This document shows, in pieces, positions 21,417-32,977 of a stretch of 64,000 nucleotides of DNA (positions within the stretch are counted from its first letter, which is position 1; the number at the start of each line of letters is the position of its first letter). This DNA comes from Flammulina velutipes (lineage: Eukaryota > Basidiomycota > Agaricomycetes > Agaricales > Physalacriaceae): NCBI GenBank assembly GCA_011800155.1, contig CM022377.1, positions 1,674,001 through 1,738,000 on the forward strand, in the 5' to 3' direction. The notes beneath the pieces are model-generated. The model had not been told where the DNA came from. It searched no databases and was given only the letters and a program-made list of their open reading frames with translations. The position numbers were made by a program, and so were the translations under genes.

Positions 21417-22264
21417 TTAGACTTCGTTTGTTACTTGAGCGGGATTCCATTCCAAACCCCGCTCGTCCTCTGGGACGACCTTGATGAGACGGGCAGGGTT
21501 ACCCACCACGACGCTCCTAGATGTCAAGTACATCAGACCTTCGGGACAGAGAAGCAACCAACGCGCTTACCAGTCTGGGAAGCTCTTGGTTACGACGGCG
21601 CCAGCCCCGACAGTACATCCTTGGCCAAGTGTAACGCCCGCCTGGATATTGGCTGGAAGGTTGGTCAGACTCTGGATCCTGATTATTCACGGTACTCAGG
21701 CTCACCCCCACCGCCAATCCAACAGTCATCCCCGATGCTGATTTCGTTCGCGCGTTCCAAACCAGACTGTCTTTCCTTCACGCTGATCCCATGAGTTGCC
21801 GGATAGAGCGACACGTTCGGGCCAAACAAAACTCTTTTCCCGATGGTAACCGTGGCGCAATCAAGAATCGTCGTGTTGTAATTAGCGTAAAATGCTCCTT
21901 TAAGTTTGATCTAACGCGCACTGTTAGTATTGCATCCAGATTACAGAGCTAAAGTCGCGTCGATACACACGTTGGAACCGTAATCGACGTAGAGGCTGAT
22001 AGGCTTGTCAGAATTGTAATATGACCGAGAAAAAATAGATGTATCTTACGGTGGCTCAACGTAGACATCCTTTAGACTATCTATAGGGACACAGAGTAGA
22101 TCGGCGAGAAGCTGCCTTCTTTCTGCGCCATCGATGGTAGGCGCAGAGGTATTGAACCGATACATCAGCTCGCGCGCGCGCTGACGACCTTCAATAAGCT
22201 CTGGTGTTATAGAATCATACAGGGAATTATTCGATGCAGGGGGCGGTGGTGGAATGTAGGACAT
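21417..22264 (-). CDS. Maltose/galactoside-type O-acetyltransferase
   Basis: Acetyl-CoA dependent sugar O-acetyltransferase of the left-handed beta-helix (hexapeptide) family. The N-terminal maltose-acetyltransferase domain reads TPELIEGRQRARELMYRFN, preceded by a Pro-rich start (MSYIPPPPPASNNS). Next is VYVEPP joined by an intron to the YCDYGSNV region, then LKGAFYANYNTTILDCATV, TIGKRVLFGPNVSLYPATHG with the catalytic His, and ANEISIGDDCWIGGG. Hexapeptide turns follow in NIQAGVTLGQGCTVGAGAVV, and it ends with VVVGNPARLIKVVPEDE. Start 22264 is chosen because it opens the conserved domain after a short leader; an upstream codon in the same frame at 22294 is possible. No signal peptide, so cytosolic. 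Converges on the kinase gene. Confidence 0.88.
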
Positions 22265-22914
22265 GGTGGTCAGAGGGCAACTTCGATCACGCACGAATTG
22301 CTCGGTTGTGCGGAATACTTTCTCTTTAAGTAGGTATTTGGTTGTTAGTTAAGCCCTGAAACGTGATAGATAATCTGGTGATGATGCCTTTATGGCATCC
22401 CAACGGCATCCACACCTTCGACACGTTACGCCACGTAGTACGTCGGCAATACGTCGGATAAATCTGTGGTTAGGGTTGACAGTAGGTAGACCCAATCAAA
22501 CTTGGTGGTGGAGGACAACGGACGTCAGCCCCACGGGACAGCAACAAGGAAGTGCCTCCCTACATATACGACCAGAGCCGCAATCCGGGCCACTTTGATA
22601 GTCCCGCCACTTAAATGCTGACAGGCAAACCCCAGCAATTGAGACCACCGTTACACAAGGTGTCACCAAGACAATCATCACCTCGCAGCGAAACTTCGAT
22701 AATGAATGTGCTCTAGCGCCCAAGGGAAACACAAGGCGGTGGAGAACATTGATGTTCCAGTTACGGAAATATTTGTGGCGCAGTCACATTCTCACTCACA
22801 CCACTTAATCTAAAATTATAAGCTGGAGTCAAAGACGCGATTACAGAAAAGAATAAGTGCACTACTGGGTCATCCGATAACAAAAAAAATATCCAGCCGA
22901 AATAGATTGTTCAT
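22265..22914. other. Intergenic, acetyltransferase to 2-hydroxylase gene
   Basis: About 650 bases: promoter of the minus-strand acetyltransferase and 3' end of the minus-strand 2-hydroxylase. Small frames on both strands here show no domain. Confidence 0.5.
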
Positions 22915-24320
22915 TCAAACGGGCAGGACTGTGTTGAACACATAATCCCAGAATTTGCCTTGGAACGCAAGTGAGAATTTTGCACGTTCAAAGGAAAGGC
23001 GACGTACTGGTAACGCCGAAACCCAGTTCGTAGTTTTTGTAATGGTGCCCAAGATGATACTTCTTCATCTCGGTGAGGTACTGCGGGAGTTTCGTATGGT
23101 GGAGTCTGTACAACGGTTAGACTGAAGGGACCTGATAAACATGATCACGTACGCATAGTGCATGCAGTCATACAACACATCTAATGAAATTTCCGTCAGG
23201 CAAAGCGGAGTGCGCGCAGCGTAATGAGGACATACAGAAGGTGAAAGCTCCAGCAATAATTCCATTCGCGACAGCTACAGGGAAAAGCTTGTATGCCAGT
23301 TGAGTGAACGGGAACTGCAGGGCGGTGAAGAGAAGCGGCGGCATAACGAGGCGCAACCGGTCCATAGGAATGTAATGATGCACTCCGTGCAGGAGGAAAT
23401 GAATTGTTAAGGCGATGTTGTGGTCCGGGAGATATTCATCCAAATGGAATAAAAATCGGTGGAGCACATACTCCAGGACTGTCCAGATGAAGTTTCCGAG
23501 AAGGAAGCATAGCGCGACCTTTGCAAACGATTGAATGGGTATCTGTAGAAGCGCGGCGAGAGGCAGGTAGGGGTTCACGGTGGCGTTGGGTAGAGGAATA
23601 GTGAACTGCAATACCGAACGAAGGAAAAGGTAGGCAGCGATTGGCAACCAGAACATGGGGACGATGTACCATGATGTCTTGGTGAAAACCTAGAGCAGAC
23701 TGAGCGCAAGCGCGGATGATAGTGGTGACTACAAACCTCGAGGTAAGCGGGTCCAAATAGTTTCGGAGACTCGGCCATGTGCCGTGGCTGATGAATTTGC
23801 TTGAGGTAGAACGATTTGCTGCGTACAACGTTAGCCACAAGGGCGCTGCACCGTAGGTAAAGCACGCACCTGAAGTTGGCGCGCCAAACTTGCATGAGGA
23901 GCGGCTGGCGCAAGTCGAGGAATTCGTTCTTCGCAAAGTCTGCAGCAGTGTCCGTGTCATCTGGATGATAATCCTCGGTGGCAACCCAGTCTTCAATTCC
24001 ACGCGATGAGCTCCTCGTTGACTCGAGCTGACGAAGAACATACCATTGCTGACCAGATTCTCGTCCGCGCCGATTTTACCAACCAGAAATTCGTGCAGCA
24101 TATCGTAAGCGGCGTCCGAGTGTTCGTGCTCGTCCTTATCGCTCATGACCATGTCGACCTGCTGGCCACCATACTTGAGTATAATGTCATCTCCTCCCGG
24201 ATGGTCCTGCAGGAAAGATGTCACGTCGTAGACCTTGCCCTGGTACGAAAGCCAGCAGCTGGACGCTGTTCGGTGTCCAGCAACGTCCTCGGGAGTGAAA
24301 ATTTTTATCCTTTTCGACAT
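22915..24320 (-). CDS. SCS7: Sphingolipid fatty-acid alpha-hydroxylase (SCS7/FA2H)
   Basis: ER-membrane enzyme that 2-hydroxylates the very-long-chain fatty acid of ceramides. The N-terminal cytochrome b5 domain has the heme motif HPGG (residues about 40-43, in FLQDHPGGDDIILKYGG) and the second heme His in DEHEHSDAAY. The membrane hydroxylase part has four or so helices and the di-metal histidine boxes: LEYVLHRFLFHLDEYLP, HFLLHGVHHYIPMD, YDCMHYALHH and KKYHLGHHYKNYELGFG. It ends KFWDYVFNTVLPV. Several introns interrupt the gene, including one just after the b5 domain. Start 24320 gives the family-like MSKRIKIFTPEDV. Domain order and length (about 370 residues) match yeast Scs7. Confidence 0.93.
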
Positions 24321-24885
24321 GGTTGCGACAAGGACGACGTCGACGATGATGACCGGAGAAAGGTGACCTCGATCCACCTTCCTTTTTAAAAGTAGCTAAC
24401 ACGTGATTCCTACTCCAGACGCGTCCGGAATGCACCTGCCCACCCTCGACCAGGAAGATAAATACTGTCATTCCGTGTGTTACAGTAGACCGATAGTAGT
24501 AAAATTCTCTCTCTATACTTCTCTATGGCTACATATTGTACTCAAAATTACACCTGCAGAGCTGCTTGAAGATTCTACTGACTGAAGTCAAGATTACCAT
24601 GCCCGAAGGCAAGATTACAATGCCCGAACTACGATGCCCGAGCTGTCAGTATCGGGAGGTAGTTCCTTGGCGTGTAATATATGTTGACTGTTGTTGATGA
24701 ACATCTTGGCTCTATCACCAGTCAATGAAAGCTCGAAATGCCACGACGAACGCTAGCGCTGTCGCTGTTACTCTGTCGAAGCTCTAAAACGCTAGCACTG
24801 GTTGTCAACATCTTCGGCTGATGTTTCCGAACCACCTTCAAAATAATCAATCACGCGCACGCCTCATTCACACTTGGTTTACATC
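24321..24885. other. Divergent promoter region with short direct repeats
   Basis: About 565 bases between the 2-hydroxylase start and the first transporter start. An imperfect 21-bp direct repeat, caagattacMatgcccgaa plus two variable bases, occurs at about 24589-24609 and 24610-24630 and its second half recurs once more (acgatgcccgagct). No exon seen. Confidence 0.55.
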
Positions 24886-26695
24886 ATGTCACCGTCGATT
24901 TCGTCTGAAGGCGTTGCTCTAGCCATTCGGGTTCCCTTGCCTGTATCCCAGTCTACACTGGATGTCTCCGTCAGCTCAACTCGTAACGAATCATCGTTGG
25001 CACCAGTAGATGGAGGCATTGCTGCTTGGACCTTTGTAAATAACCATCGGGCTCTGAAGCAGCCTCGAAGTATCGACGTGACTCACACAATCTTCTCAGC
25101 TTGTGGCAGCTTTCTTTGTTGAGGGCATCGTCTGGGGATTTCCTTCGGCATATGGCATGTTCCTTGACAGTACGCACCTCTTTCTACCTGGTGAACGCCG
25201 ACGCTGACCCCACATAAGGCTACTTGAATAATCCAGAATATTCTTCACAAACCAACGCCTCCTCATTGCTGCCCGTTGTCGGACCTTTATCGTCTGGCAT
25301 CATCTATTGCTCTGGTACGCGACGCCTTTGCATCGTGTATGTTGCAAGGAATCATAAATTTCCAGGGGTCTTCATCTTTCCCTTGTTGGCGCGGTATCCA
25401 TACCACAGACGCACCTCGATGTGGGTAGGCATGCTCTTCTGTTTTACTAGCCTGTTCAGCGCCAGTTACACCAAGAATGTACGGACTGTCGCGCACTCTT
25501 TAGCTCAAACTGATGAGCTTATTCAGGCTATTGCTCTTCTGGCTCTGCAAGGCGTGATGTACGCGATTGGAGGGTCACTTCTCTATTCCCCATGCATATC
25601 ATATCTTTCGGAATGGTTCGTCAACCGTCGAGGCTTTGCCAACGGGATCCTCTTCGCTGGTTCGTAATATTGCGTTTAGTATACAGGTTCAGTTCAATTT
25701 TTCCCCCTCATAGGAACATCTGTCGGAGGAGTGATACTCCCATTGACCATCCCAACTCTAATCTACAAATACGGCATTGCCATCGCACTCCGAATCCTCG
25801 CGGTTGGCGTGGTCATTGTCTTGATACCACTCATCCCCCTGGTGAAGCCCCGCATTCCGGAATCTAGGACCCGCCAACACGCACCTGCCCCGAGGAATAT
25901 GGAATGGACGAAGGATACCTTGATTTGGATCGCACTGGCTGCCAACACACTCCAGGGATTTGGATATTTTGTGCCCATCGTCTGGCTTCCGAGTGCGTTC
26001 CAACTGAGTCCTCTTACCCTTGCTGAACATGTTTATTTAGCATTCGCCCGAGAGCTGAACATTGGGCCAAGCAAGGCTTCTCTAGTAATCGCTCTTCTCA
26101 ATGGTTGGTGATTTATCTCTTCATCAAAACAACGGCTCATCACATACCACCCACACAGGTGCTGCAGTACTGGGACGTCTCTCAATGGGATATCTTTCTG
26201 ATACCGTTGAGCCATGGACAATTGCCATGAGCACACTTATGTGCACCTCACTGGCGACATTCATCATCTGGGGTATCCTCTCGAAGACATTCGCCGGCCT
26301 CCTAGCTTTCGGTGTGGTATACGGTGTCTTGGCAGGTGGATGGAGCAGCCTCTGGACAGGATTTGTGAAGCCATTCGCCCGTGAGTACCTTCCTGGCACA
26401 TTTAGTGAACTGACAATCTGAACTATCAATAGAAGATGACCCAACTCTCAGGACCGCCATGTTTGGTTATTTCCTCCTCTTGCGTGGGTTTGGGAACATT
26501 CTCTCCACTCCGATATCGTCAGTCCTCGTCAATAGCAAGGGACTGAATGCTGCGTTCCCTGTGAGCGGGGGCAAGTATGATAGGATGATCATCTACGTGG
26601 GGACATGTTTTGCAGGTGCGGCGGGCGTGAGCTTGTTTGGGTGGGGCGTTCAATTGAGAAGGAGAGGCACTGTTACTACTCAGAGGGGAGTTTGA
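24886..26695 (+). CDS. MFS transporter, monocarboxylate-transporter (MCT/SLC16) like, copy 1
   Basis: Twelve-helix plasma-membrane carrier of the major facilitator superfamily. The hydrophilic N-terminus leads into PVDGGIAAWTF, the MCT signature (D/E)GG(x)(G/A)W at the start of helix 1. Later blocks: LLPVVGPLSSGIIYC, RYPYHRRTSMWVGMLFCF, IGGSLLYSPCISYLSEWF, NRRGFANGILFAGTSVGG, a Pro/Arg-rich central loop (KPRIPESRTRQHAPAP), WIALAANTLQGFGYFVP, SMGYLSDTVEPWTIAMS and KGLNAAFPVSGGKYDRM. About seven introns. The ATG at 24886 is preferred; an upstream TTG in frame is not a likely start. The substrate is unknown; fungal members are annotated loosely as monocarboxylate carriers. A close tandem copy follows 135 bp downstream. 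Confidence 0.87.
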
Positions 26696-26830
26696 TGTAG
26701 ACGTAGTATGACTACAAGGTGAGATAACTATGACTCTACGATATATGTGCTATCATTACGTCCAACACAGTTCGGCCGACCATTCCGACATGTGGTGATC
26801 GGATAAGTTGGAACCTCTCTCGTCTACACC

Positions 26831-28648
26831 ATGTCGTCTCCGTCGACTTATTCTGAAGACATCTCTTTGGCCACGCTGACTCCTCTACCTTCCTCTCAAA
26901 CGACGTTGCATCTCTCCTCTGACAGCTCAAATACTCGAAATGAATCATCGTTGGCCCCAGTTGATGGAGGCATTGGCGCATGGTCTTTTGTAAATACTCA
27001 CTGGGCTCAAATGCAGCTCGTAAACGTCAACATGACTCACACGACCCTCTCAGCTCGTAGTTGCGTTTTTTGTTGAGGCCATTGTCTGGGGTTTCCCATC
27101 GTCTTTTGGTATATTCCTCGACAGTAAGTGTCTTCGATATCGCCACTTCGAAACCTGTACTAATAACATATCAGGCTACTTGAGTGATCCTTTATATGCA
27201 TCCAAACCCCGTGCATCCACTTTGCTGCCCGTCATCGGACCATTATCGTCTGGTATAATATATTGCTCTGGTATGTCCATCGATGCCAAGCTCGAGTGGC
27301 CAATATGACTCATAACTTCCAAGGTCTGTTCGTCTACCCTATGTTAGCGCGATATCCATATCACAGGCGCACCTCGATGTGGGTGGGTATGCTTTTCTGC
27401 TTCGCCAGCTTGTTCGGTGCGAGTTACACAAAAAATGTACGGATTCCCATCCACTCCAAAAATCTCGAACTGACTTTCGTTATACAGCCCGTTTCTCTGC
27501 TAGCTCTCCAAGGGGTCGTGTATTCTATAGGAGGATCGCTTCTATATTCTCCATGCATATCGTACCTTTCGGAATGGTTCGTCAACCGCAGAGGTTTAGC
27601 CAATGGAATCACCCTCGCTGGTTCGTCGTGTCATTCATCACCGTATCGATCTAGGTTTAGCTTTGTTAACAGGAACTGCTGTCGGAGGATTGATACTTCC
27701 ACTGACCATTCCTACTCTTATTTCCAAATATGGTGTGGCGGCTGCGCTCCGGATCCTCGCTGTTGGCATTGCAATTATCCTTATTCCACTCATTCCCTTT
27801 GTCAAGCCCCGCCTTCCGGAGTCTAGGACGCGCCAACATGCGCGCGTTCCACGGAATCGGGAGTGGACCAAGGACCCTTTGATTTGGATCGCGCTCGCTG
27901 CAAACACGCTCCAGGCTTTTGGGTACTTCATCCCCGTTGTGTGGCTTCCGAGTGAGTAGCTTCTTTGTTTCGGTACCATTCGCTAAGTCAAGTCTTCCAG
28001 CGTTCGCGCGTGAATTGGACATTGGACCGAAGCAGGCTTCTCTAGTTATTGCGCTCCTCAATGGCGAGTCATTCATCCCTCCTCGAGATCATCCATTTAA
28101 CATCTGCCATTCAGGTTCTTCGGTCTTGGGACGTCTGTCTTTGGGGTATCTGTCTGATACAGTTGAGCCGTGGACAATGGCTATGACCACACTTCTGTCG
28201 GCATCTTTAGCGACCTTCATCATCTGGGGTCTCCTCTCGAAGACATTTGCGGGACTTCTTGCTTTCGGGATCACCTACGGAATAGTCGCAGGTGGGTGGG
28301 CAGGTCTTTGGGCAGGCTTCGTTAGGCCGCTTGCCAGTGAGCATCTTCATTCCCCTTCTCAGAAATAGTTCTCATCTTCCTATAGAAGATGACCCGGCTC
28401 TCAACACTGTCTTATTCGGCTATTTCCTCCTCTCGCGAGGCTTTGGCAACATCCTCTCAACTCCGATCTCCTCATTCCTGACTAACAGTAAGGGACTGAA
28501 GGACGCGTTTCCTGTGAGTGGAGGCAAGTATGACCGGATGATCATCTATGTGGGAACATGTTTCGCTGGGGCAGCAGGAGTCAGTTTGCTTGGATGGGGT
28601 GTTCAGCTGAGAAAGAGGGCTGTTGGTGCTGTTCAGAGGACGGTTTAA
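26831..28648 (+). CDS. MFS transporter, MCT/SLC16-like, tandem copy 2
   Basis: Tandem paralogue of the preceding gene with the same order of helices, same central loop and matching intron positions. Signature PVDGGIGAWSF replaces PVDGGIAAWTF; other blocks are nearly the same (YPYHRRTSMWVGMLFCFASL, SLLYSPCISYLSEWFVNRRG, TAVGGLILPLTIPTL, GYLSDTVEPWTMAMTT, GFGNILSTPISSFLTNSKG). By eye most aligned residues are identical, with differences mainly in the N-terminal tail and helix faces. No frame damage is seen after removal of introns, so both copies appear functional. The short 135-bp spacer means this copy has its own but small promoter, or may be read through from copy 1. Confidence 0.87.
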
Positions 28649-29201
28649 ACTTTGAACTCAACTCTATTGTAATGTGTGAGGTATGTCTACAATTCATTTA
28701 TGAATGCCTGAACGAACGATTTCACAGATACACACCTGTAGGCGTTCATGCCTTAAAAAGGAAATGCCTGATTTGATCCTATACTGCGCCACACAATGGT
28801 TTCTAGTCAAGAACATTCCTTCGTTGTCTCCCTTATTGCTGTCTCCCCTCTATGTCATTTTTAAGTTACAGGTAATACGATAACAGAGTATCAATACACT
28901 GATCGCTTTTTGCCACTTGCTGGAGCTTTCAGCCTCAAGCCTTCGACGGGTGACACTCAGACAAGCTTTGTCTTCAATCTGAGCTCCACGATTGGACCAT
29001 TGTCGACGTAATGCTTGCTCTACGATTGGCTGAAAACACTTCTTCCAGTCATATCTGACGTCATGCTGGTCTACATCGAAGCGCACATCGTTTAAATGCG
29101 AAAGTCTGAGCGTCTGACGTTCTATGTTTTCCCGCTCACTTCTTTCTGCCACAACACGTATAGCACCGCGAGCAGCATATAGCAGGTTTATCTTCCGAAC
29201 G
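28649..29201. other. Intergenic, transporter copy 2 to hemerythrin gene
   Basis: About 550 bases. A minus-strand frame at 28850-29236 has no recognisable composition and overlaps the next gene's start, so I do not call it. A TGACGTCA site lies at 29056-29063. Confidence 0.5.
29056..29063. promoter_or_regulatory. CRE/ATF-type bZIP site TGACGTCA
   Basis: A perfect palindromic TGACGTCA octamer 138 bases upstream of the hemerythrin-domain gene start. Fungal ATF/CREB-type bZIP factors, often stress-linked, bind this sequence. The site is seen directly; use is inferred. Confidence 0.4.
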
Positions 29202-29930
29202 ATGGCTACGAAACACACTTTGACGGAGGCTATCAAAGAGGATCACCAGGAGGTTTGTGCAGCACTGGACATTCCAGTAAGATTAGTGTTGACGTTGTTC
29301 TAGATGTACGAGTACTACGACAACTATGTCAAAGCAGGCAACGCCGACGAGCAGTCTCGCTGGGCGCGTCAGTTGACCTGGGAGATCGCGCGCCACGCAG
29401 TCGGGGAGGAAATCGTCGTGTACCCTCTCATGGAAGAGCTAATGGGTGAAGAGGGCCGGAAGCTTACAGACCAGGATCGCGCTGACCACCAGGTTAATAT
29501 TCGTTTGGACTCTGCTCTTCATTCATCTAATCGTATGAATAGGACGTGAAAGTTATGCTTAATGACCTCGAATCTATCTCCGCTGGAACTCCGGAACACC
29601 AAGCGAAGCTCAAGAAGATCATGGAGCACTTGCATGAACATAATGACAGTGAAGAGATCAAGGACCTCCCGCTTCTCGAGCCCCTGCTAGATGATAGTAA
29701 AGAGGTTGCGATGTCGTTCAAGAAGACGAAGAAGTTCGTCCCGACGAGGTCAGATTGTCATTTATATCGATTATGGGCACGTCAGCTCACCGTTTTACAG
29801 GGCGCATCCATCAGCACCTAACAAGCCACCATACGAGACGTTGGTTGGCTTCCTGACGATGCCTATCGATGTGCTGAAGGATATGTTTTCCGCTTTCCCG
29901 ACTGAGGAGATGAAAGAGAATGCGAAGTGA
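29202..29930 (+). CDS. Hemerythrin HHE cation-binding domain protein
   Basis: Small soluble protein with a hemerythrin-like four-helix bundle that binds two iron ions through His and acidic residues. Four exons read MATKHTLTEAIKEDHQE, MYEYYDNYVKAG, WARQLTWEIARHAVGEEIVV with the HxxxE pair, YPLMEELMG, QDRADHQDVKVMLNDLE and KIMEHLHEHNDSEE with the last His/acid pair. The tail ETLVGFLTMPIDVLKDMFS is typical of fungal HHE proteins. About 190 residues, no targeting signal. Such proteins are linked to oxygen, iron or nitrosative stress; the role here is inference. A CRE-type site upstream fits stress control. Confidence 0.87.
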
Positions 29931-30207
29931 AGAAGAGTAACAAAGTAAATGGTCTGTATGTGATTGTTGTATAATAGTTCAAAGAATTCCTCAAGATGGG
30001 TCGTGGCACTCGAACGCGTTGAACAAATTAAGACGACGGCTGAAGCGTCGCGGATGATCATTGATATTGGATACAATGGGAGAACGACATGCACAACATT
30101 GTGGCGAATAGATACAGCAAAGGGGAAAAGGTTGACGTTCAACGTCCAACGTTCAGTCATCATCCTGACGAGAATGTAAGTTGGCATCCAGGGGATATTG
30201 AGTGAAT

Positions 30208-30838
30208 TCATACTATATCGGACGTGGGAGACATGGCTCTGTTATTGCGGCGAGGACGCGGAGACAGAGGCCTGATATAGGCATCGAGCGAAAGGGACTT
30301 CCGTTCAGCTGGAATCGACTCGGTCGGAGACACAGGACGAGAGGGCTCCTCGCTTTCGCTCTCTGGGATTGTTTCCTGGACCGAGCGACGAGACGGGAGG
30401 GGTATGAGAGACGCGATGACATCTGCAGATAAGATATGCCTTGGGCCGCGGGACTTGATCTTTGAAAGGTGTATTAGCACAAGCGTATCATCCACCTTTT
30501 CAAGTAGGACGCACCGAGATCGCGTCAGAAGAAGATGGTGCACGGGACACCATGGTAGTCTCCGAGACGAAAGTAGTTGTCATGGTGGAGATGCCTTTGG
30601 CCTGAGCCGTCGAGATCATGGTAGCATCGGAGTCAGAGCCCATAGTCGACATGGCGTCTGCGCTGCAGCACGATAAGGTCCGGAGAGCACGCTTCAACTT
30701 CTTGATCCATTTGACCGACCGGCGGGTTTTGAAGATGCGCGTCGAGGGCCTCGAAACGCGGTGGAACTTGAAAGTCGGGAGGCGCGGGTGGAACCTGAAG
30801 CTCGGGAGACGCGGGGAGCGGATGGTGCAGCAGAGCAT
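30208..30838 (-). CDS. Orphan small basic protein, two exons
   Basis: Two frames join through an intron of about 53 nt (GTGCGT to AAAG) into a protein of about 190 residues. The N-terminus from ATG at 30838 is strongly basic and repetitive: PRLPSFRFHPRLPTFKFH, then KTRRSVKWIKKLKRALRTL. A Ser/Thr/Met-rich middle follows (STMGSDSDATM, TMTTTFVSETTMVS), then a second exon with KSRGPRHILSADVIASLIPL and SEEPSRPVSPTESIPAERKS, rich in SP and TP sites. No signal peptide, helix or domain that I recognise. The near duplication RLPSFRFHP/RLPTFKFHR shows a short internal repeat. Intron consistency and clean coding frames argue that it is real; low complexity argues for caution. Confidence 0.5.
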
Positions 30839-31410
30839 TGGGGATGAGAATGAATGAGTGGTGTGAAAAGCGAGCGGATTGCAGATGTGCTTAAATACAC
30901 CCACCGTGCCTGCGAGTGGGTGAGTTAGACAATGCACAGTGCACAGTGGCCAGGTTTTGTATTGTACTAGCTGTGCTGGCAAAGATCCTTTGTTCAAAGA
31001 GTTTTATTGCCAAATGCGGGCGCCCCGGGCCCAGTAGAGGTCAAATCGAAGGGGAAGTTCGACCATTGTGTGTTTCGTTGTTCGTCAATCGGAGGGCAAT
31101 AGCTAGATCTTGACGACACGATAGATTCGTATTTGACAAGAGAATTGTAGAACGTCAAAGTGTACTGCCAGAGACCGACATGCATCCCGGTCAATGCCTG
31201 TTGATAATAAAGGGAGATGAGAGTGTTGATGAGAGTAGATGGCAAAGGGTAAACGGCCTGTCGGCGCGAACCTCCGAGTTGCAAAGCCTGCGCTCAACCT
31301 TCATCTTCACGAATGTAAGTTGCTCAGTTCCTCTACCACCAGTCTACTGATAAAATGCGCAGGAAAAACTCATAGAAACTCAGTTCTGGATTCAAATCGA
31401 CTACCACTAT
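30839..31410. other. Divergent promoter region with a possible leader intron
   Basis: About 570 bases between the orphan gene and the O-fucosyltransferase-like gene. A good donor (gtaagt at 31315) and acceptor (gcgcag ending near 31362) suggest an intron in the leader of the latter. An ATG at 31239 would open a short upstream frame that ends inside the main coding region. Confidence 0.45.
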
Positions 31411-32977
31411 ATGGACCTTCGCACCCTAATGGACGGGATGTTCATGCGCAAACCCCGAAACTATGAAGCTGTACCAGACGAAGAAGCCTACGAGCTACCT
31501 ATCAGTCTACATGAGCCCCCGACGAACAATCGCTTCCGCCGAAAACCTCTTGCAGTCGCGATCCGTTTCCTAGCGTCTCCCATCTTCCACCGTGTCCTCT
31601 TCGTAGTGGTCCTTATACCCATAATCTACATCCTCAGCGGAGGCATACCCCCACTATACTCTGATATCCATAAATTCGAAAAGAACCTCCCCCAACAACA
31701 GAAACCATCTGGAGACAGGAAATATCTGCGTTTTGAAGGGACGTTGTCGGGGTTGGGCTTGAATAATATTTTACAGGAGCAGTACGTATGGCGTTGGTGT
31801 TCCCAAGTGCTGAACTGACTACCTGCAGGTTATTGCTATCTTATATTGCCTACGCATCCAATCGGTCCTTCGTTTTCAGTGATTACACCTGGTCTCATCT
31901 TCCTCTTCCATATACCGTGCACGAGTGGAGTCTGCGCCCTACGCACATGCCGCTCAACACGTTCATCTCCGGACCTACAGCTGGTGGCGACATGCCCTCC
32001 ATAGGGCTGACCCAGGACGCGTTGGATCGCGACCAGGCGCTTCACGACAAACGCGCAGTCCATGTTTCGTACTTTGATTCCGTGTGTCCCAGCCGAAAAC
32101 GCGTTCGCCTGAGTTCCACTGCGGAAGCACGGCTCAGCGATGATTCTCTCGACGGGGATGCGCTACTTAACACATGGGTGGAATGGCTTGCAGCAGTCGC
32201 GGAGGAACCGTGCGTCGTAATTGATTTTTCAAAAAAGCCAGTGTTCGACCATATGTATGTGTGAATTACTCCATGTACGATGCCATCTCACCTCTCAACA
32301 GGCTCTTTGGATCGGAGAGAGTTATTGCGATGTACCCTCTGCTGGCGGCGACGCCGATTCTAAAGGACTTCAAGTGGTCTCCTCTGGTCCAGAACTCTGT
32401 TGACCGAAATATGGATGGCATATCCAAACCTCAAGCGAGCTCCCTCATTCCCGGCCTCGTAGCGGTGCACCTTCGTCGTGGGGATTATGAAGGGCACTGT
32501 CGCTTCCTCGTCAAATGGAGTGTCAACTACCAAGGCATGAACCGATATCCAGGCATAGTGGACCACTTCGATCCATACAAGTACGACACGGACGCAGAGC
32601 AGAAGCTCGAGCACTACCTCAAACACTGCATGCCGGACATTCCCCAGGTGGCTGCGCGTCTGCGGGAGGTGAAAGAGCAGAACCCTCGTCTATCATTAAA
32701 CAAGGTTTATCTGCTTTCCAATGGCGAGAGGTGGTGGCTGGACAAACTTTGGGTTGAGCTGAAGAAGGATGGATGGGAGCCGGTTGAGGATGGGCTGGCG
32801 AGCAGTCTGGATTTGGATTTGACGCGGCAGGAGTGGTATGTTAGTGGGGCGATAGATATGGCTATCGCGGAGCAGGCTGAGATGTTCATTGGGAATGGGT
32901 TCTCGAGTCTTACGGGTAACATTGTTATGTTTAGGATGGCGAAGGGGGTTGATGTTGGATACAACCGTCTTTTGTGA
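31411..32977 (+). CDS. O-fucosyltransferase-like type II membrane protein (CigA-like)
   Basis: Golgi-type membrane protein related to GDP-fucose protein O-fucosyltransferases. A cytosolic tail ([18 protein letters not shown]) is followed by one anchor helix at about residues 58-78 ([17 protein letters not shown]), then a lumenal domain. Conserved blocks: [20 protein letters not shown], a nucleotide-sugar motif [16 protein letters not shown] (HxRRGD, as in O-FucT motif I), [17 protein letters not shown] and [20 protein letters not shown] with [12 protein letters not shown]. Introns fall after LQEQ and after FDHM. Several Met codons lie close to the start (31411, 31429, 31438, 31444), so the exact start is open. 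The fold is well supported; the acceptor is not known. Confidence 0.8.

Noticed and set aside
28850..29236. 128-codon minus-strand frame as a gene
   Set aside because: It overlaps the hemerythrin gene's first exon, has no recognised domain and crosses a likely promoter.
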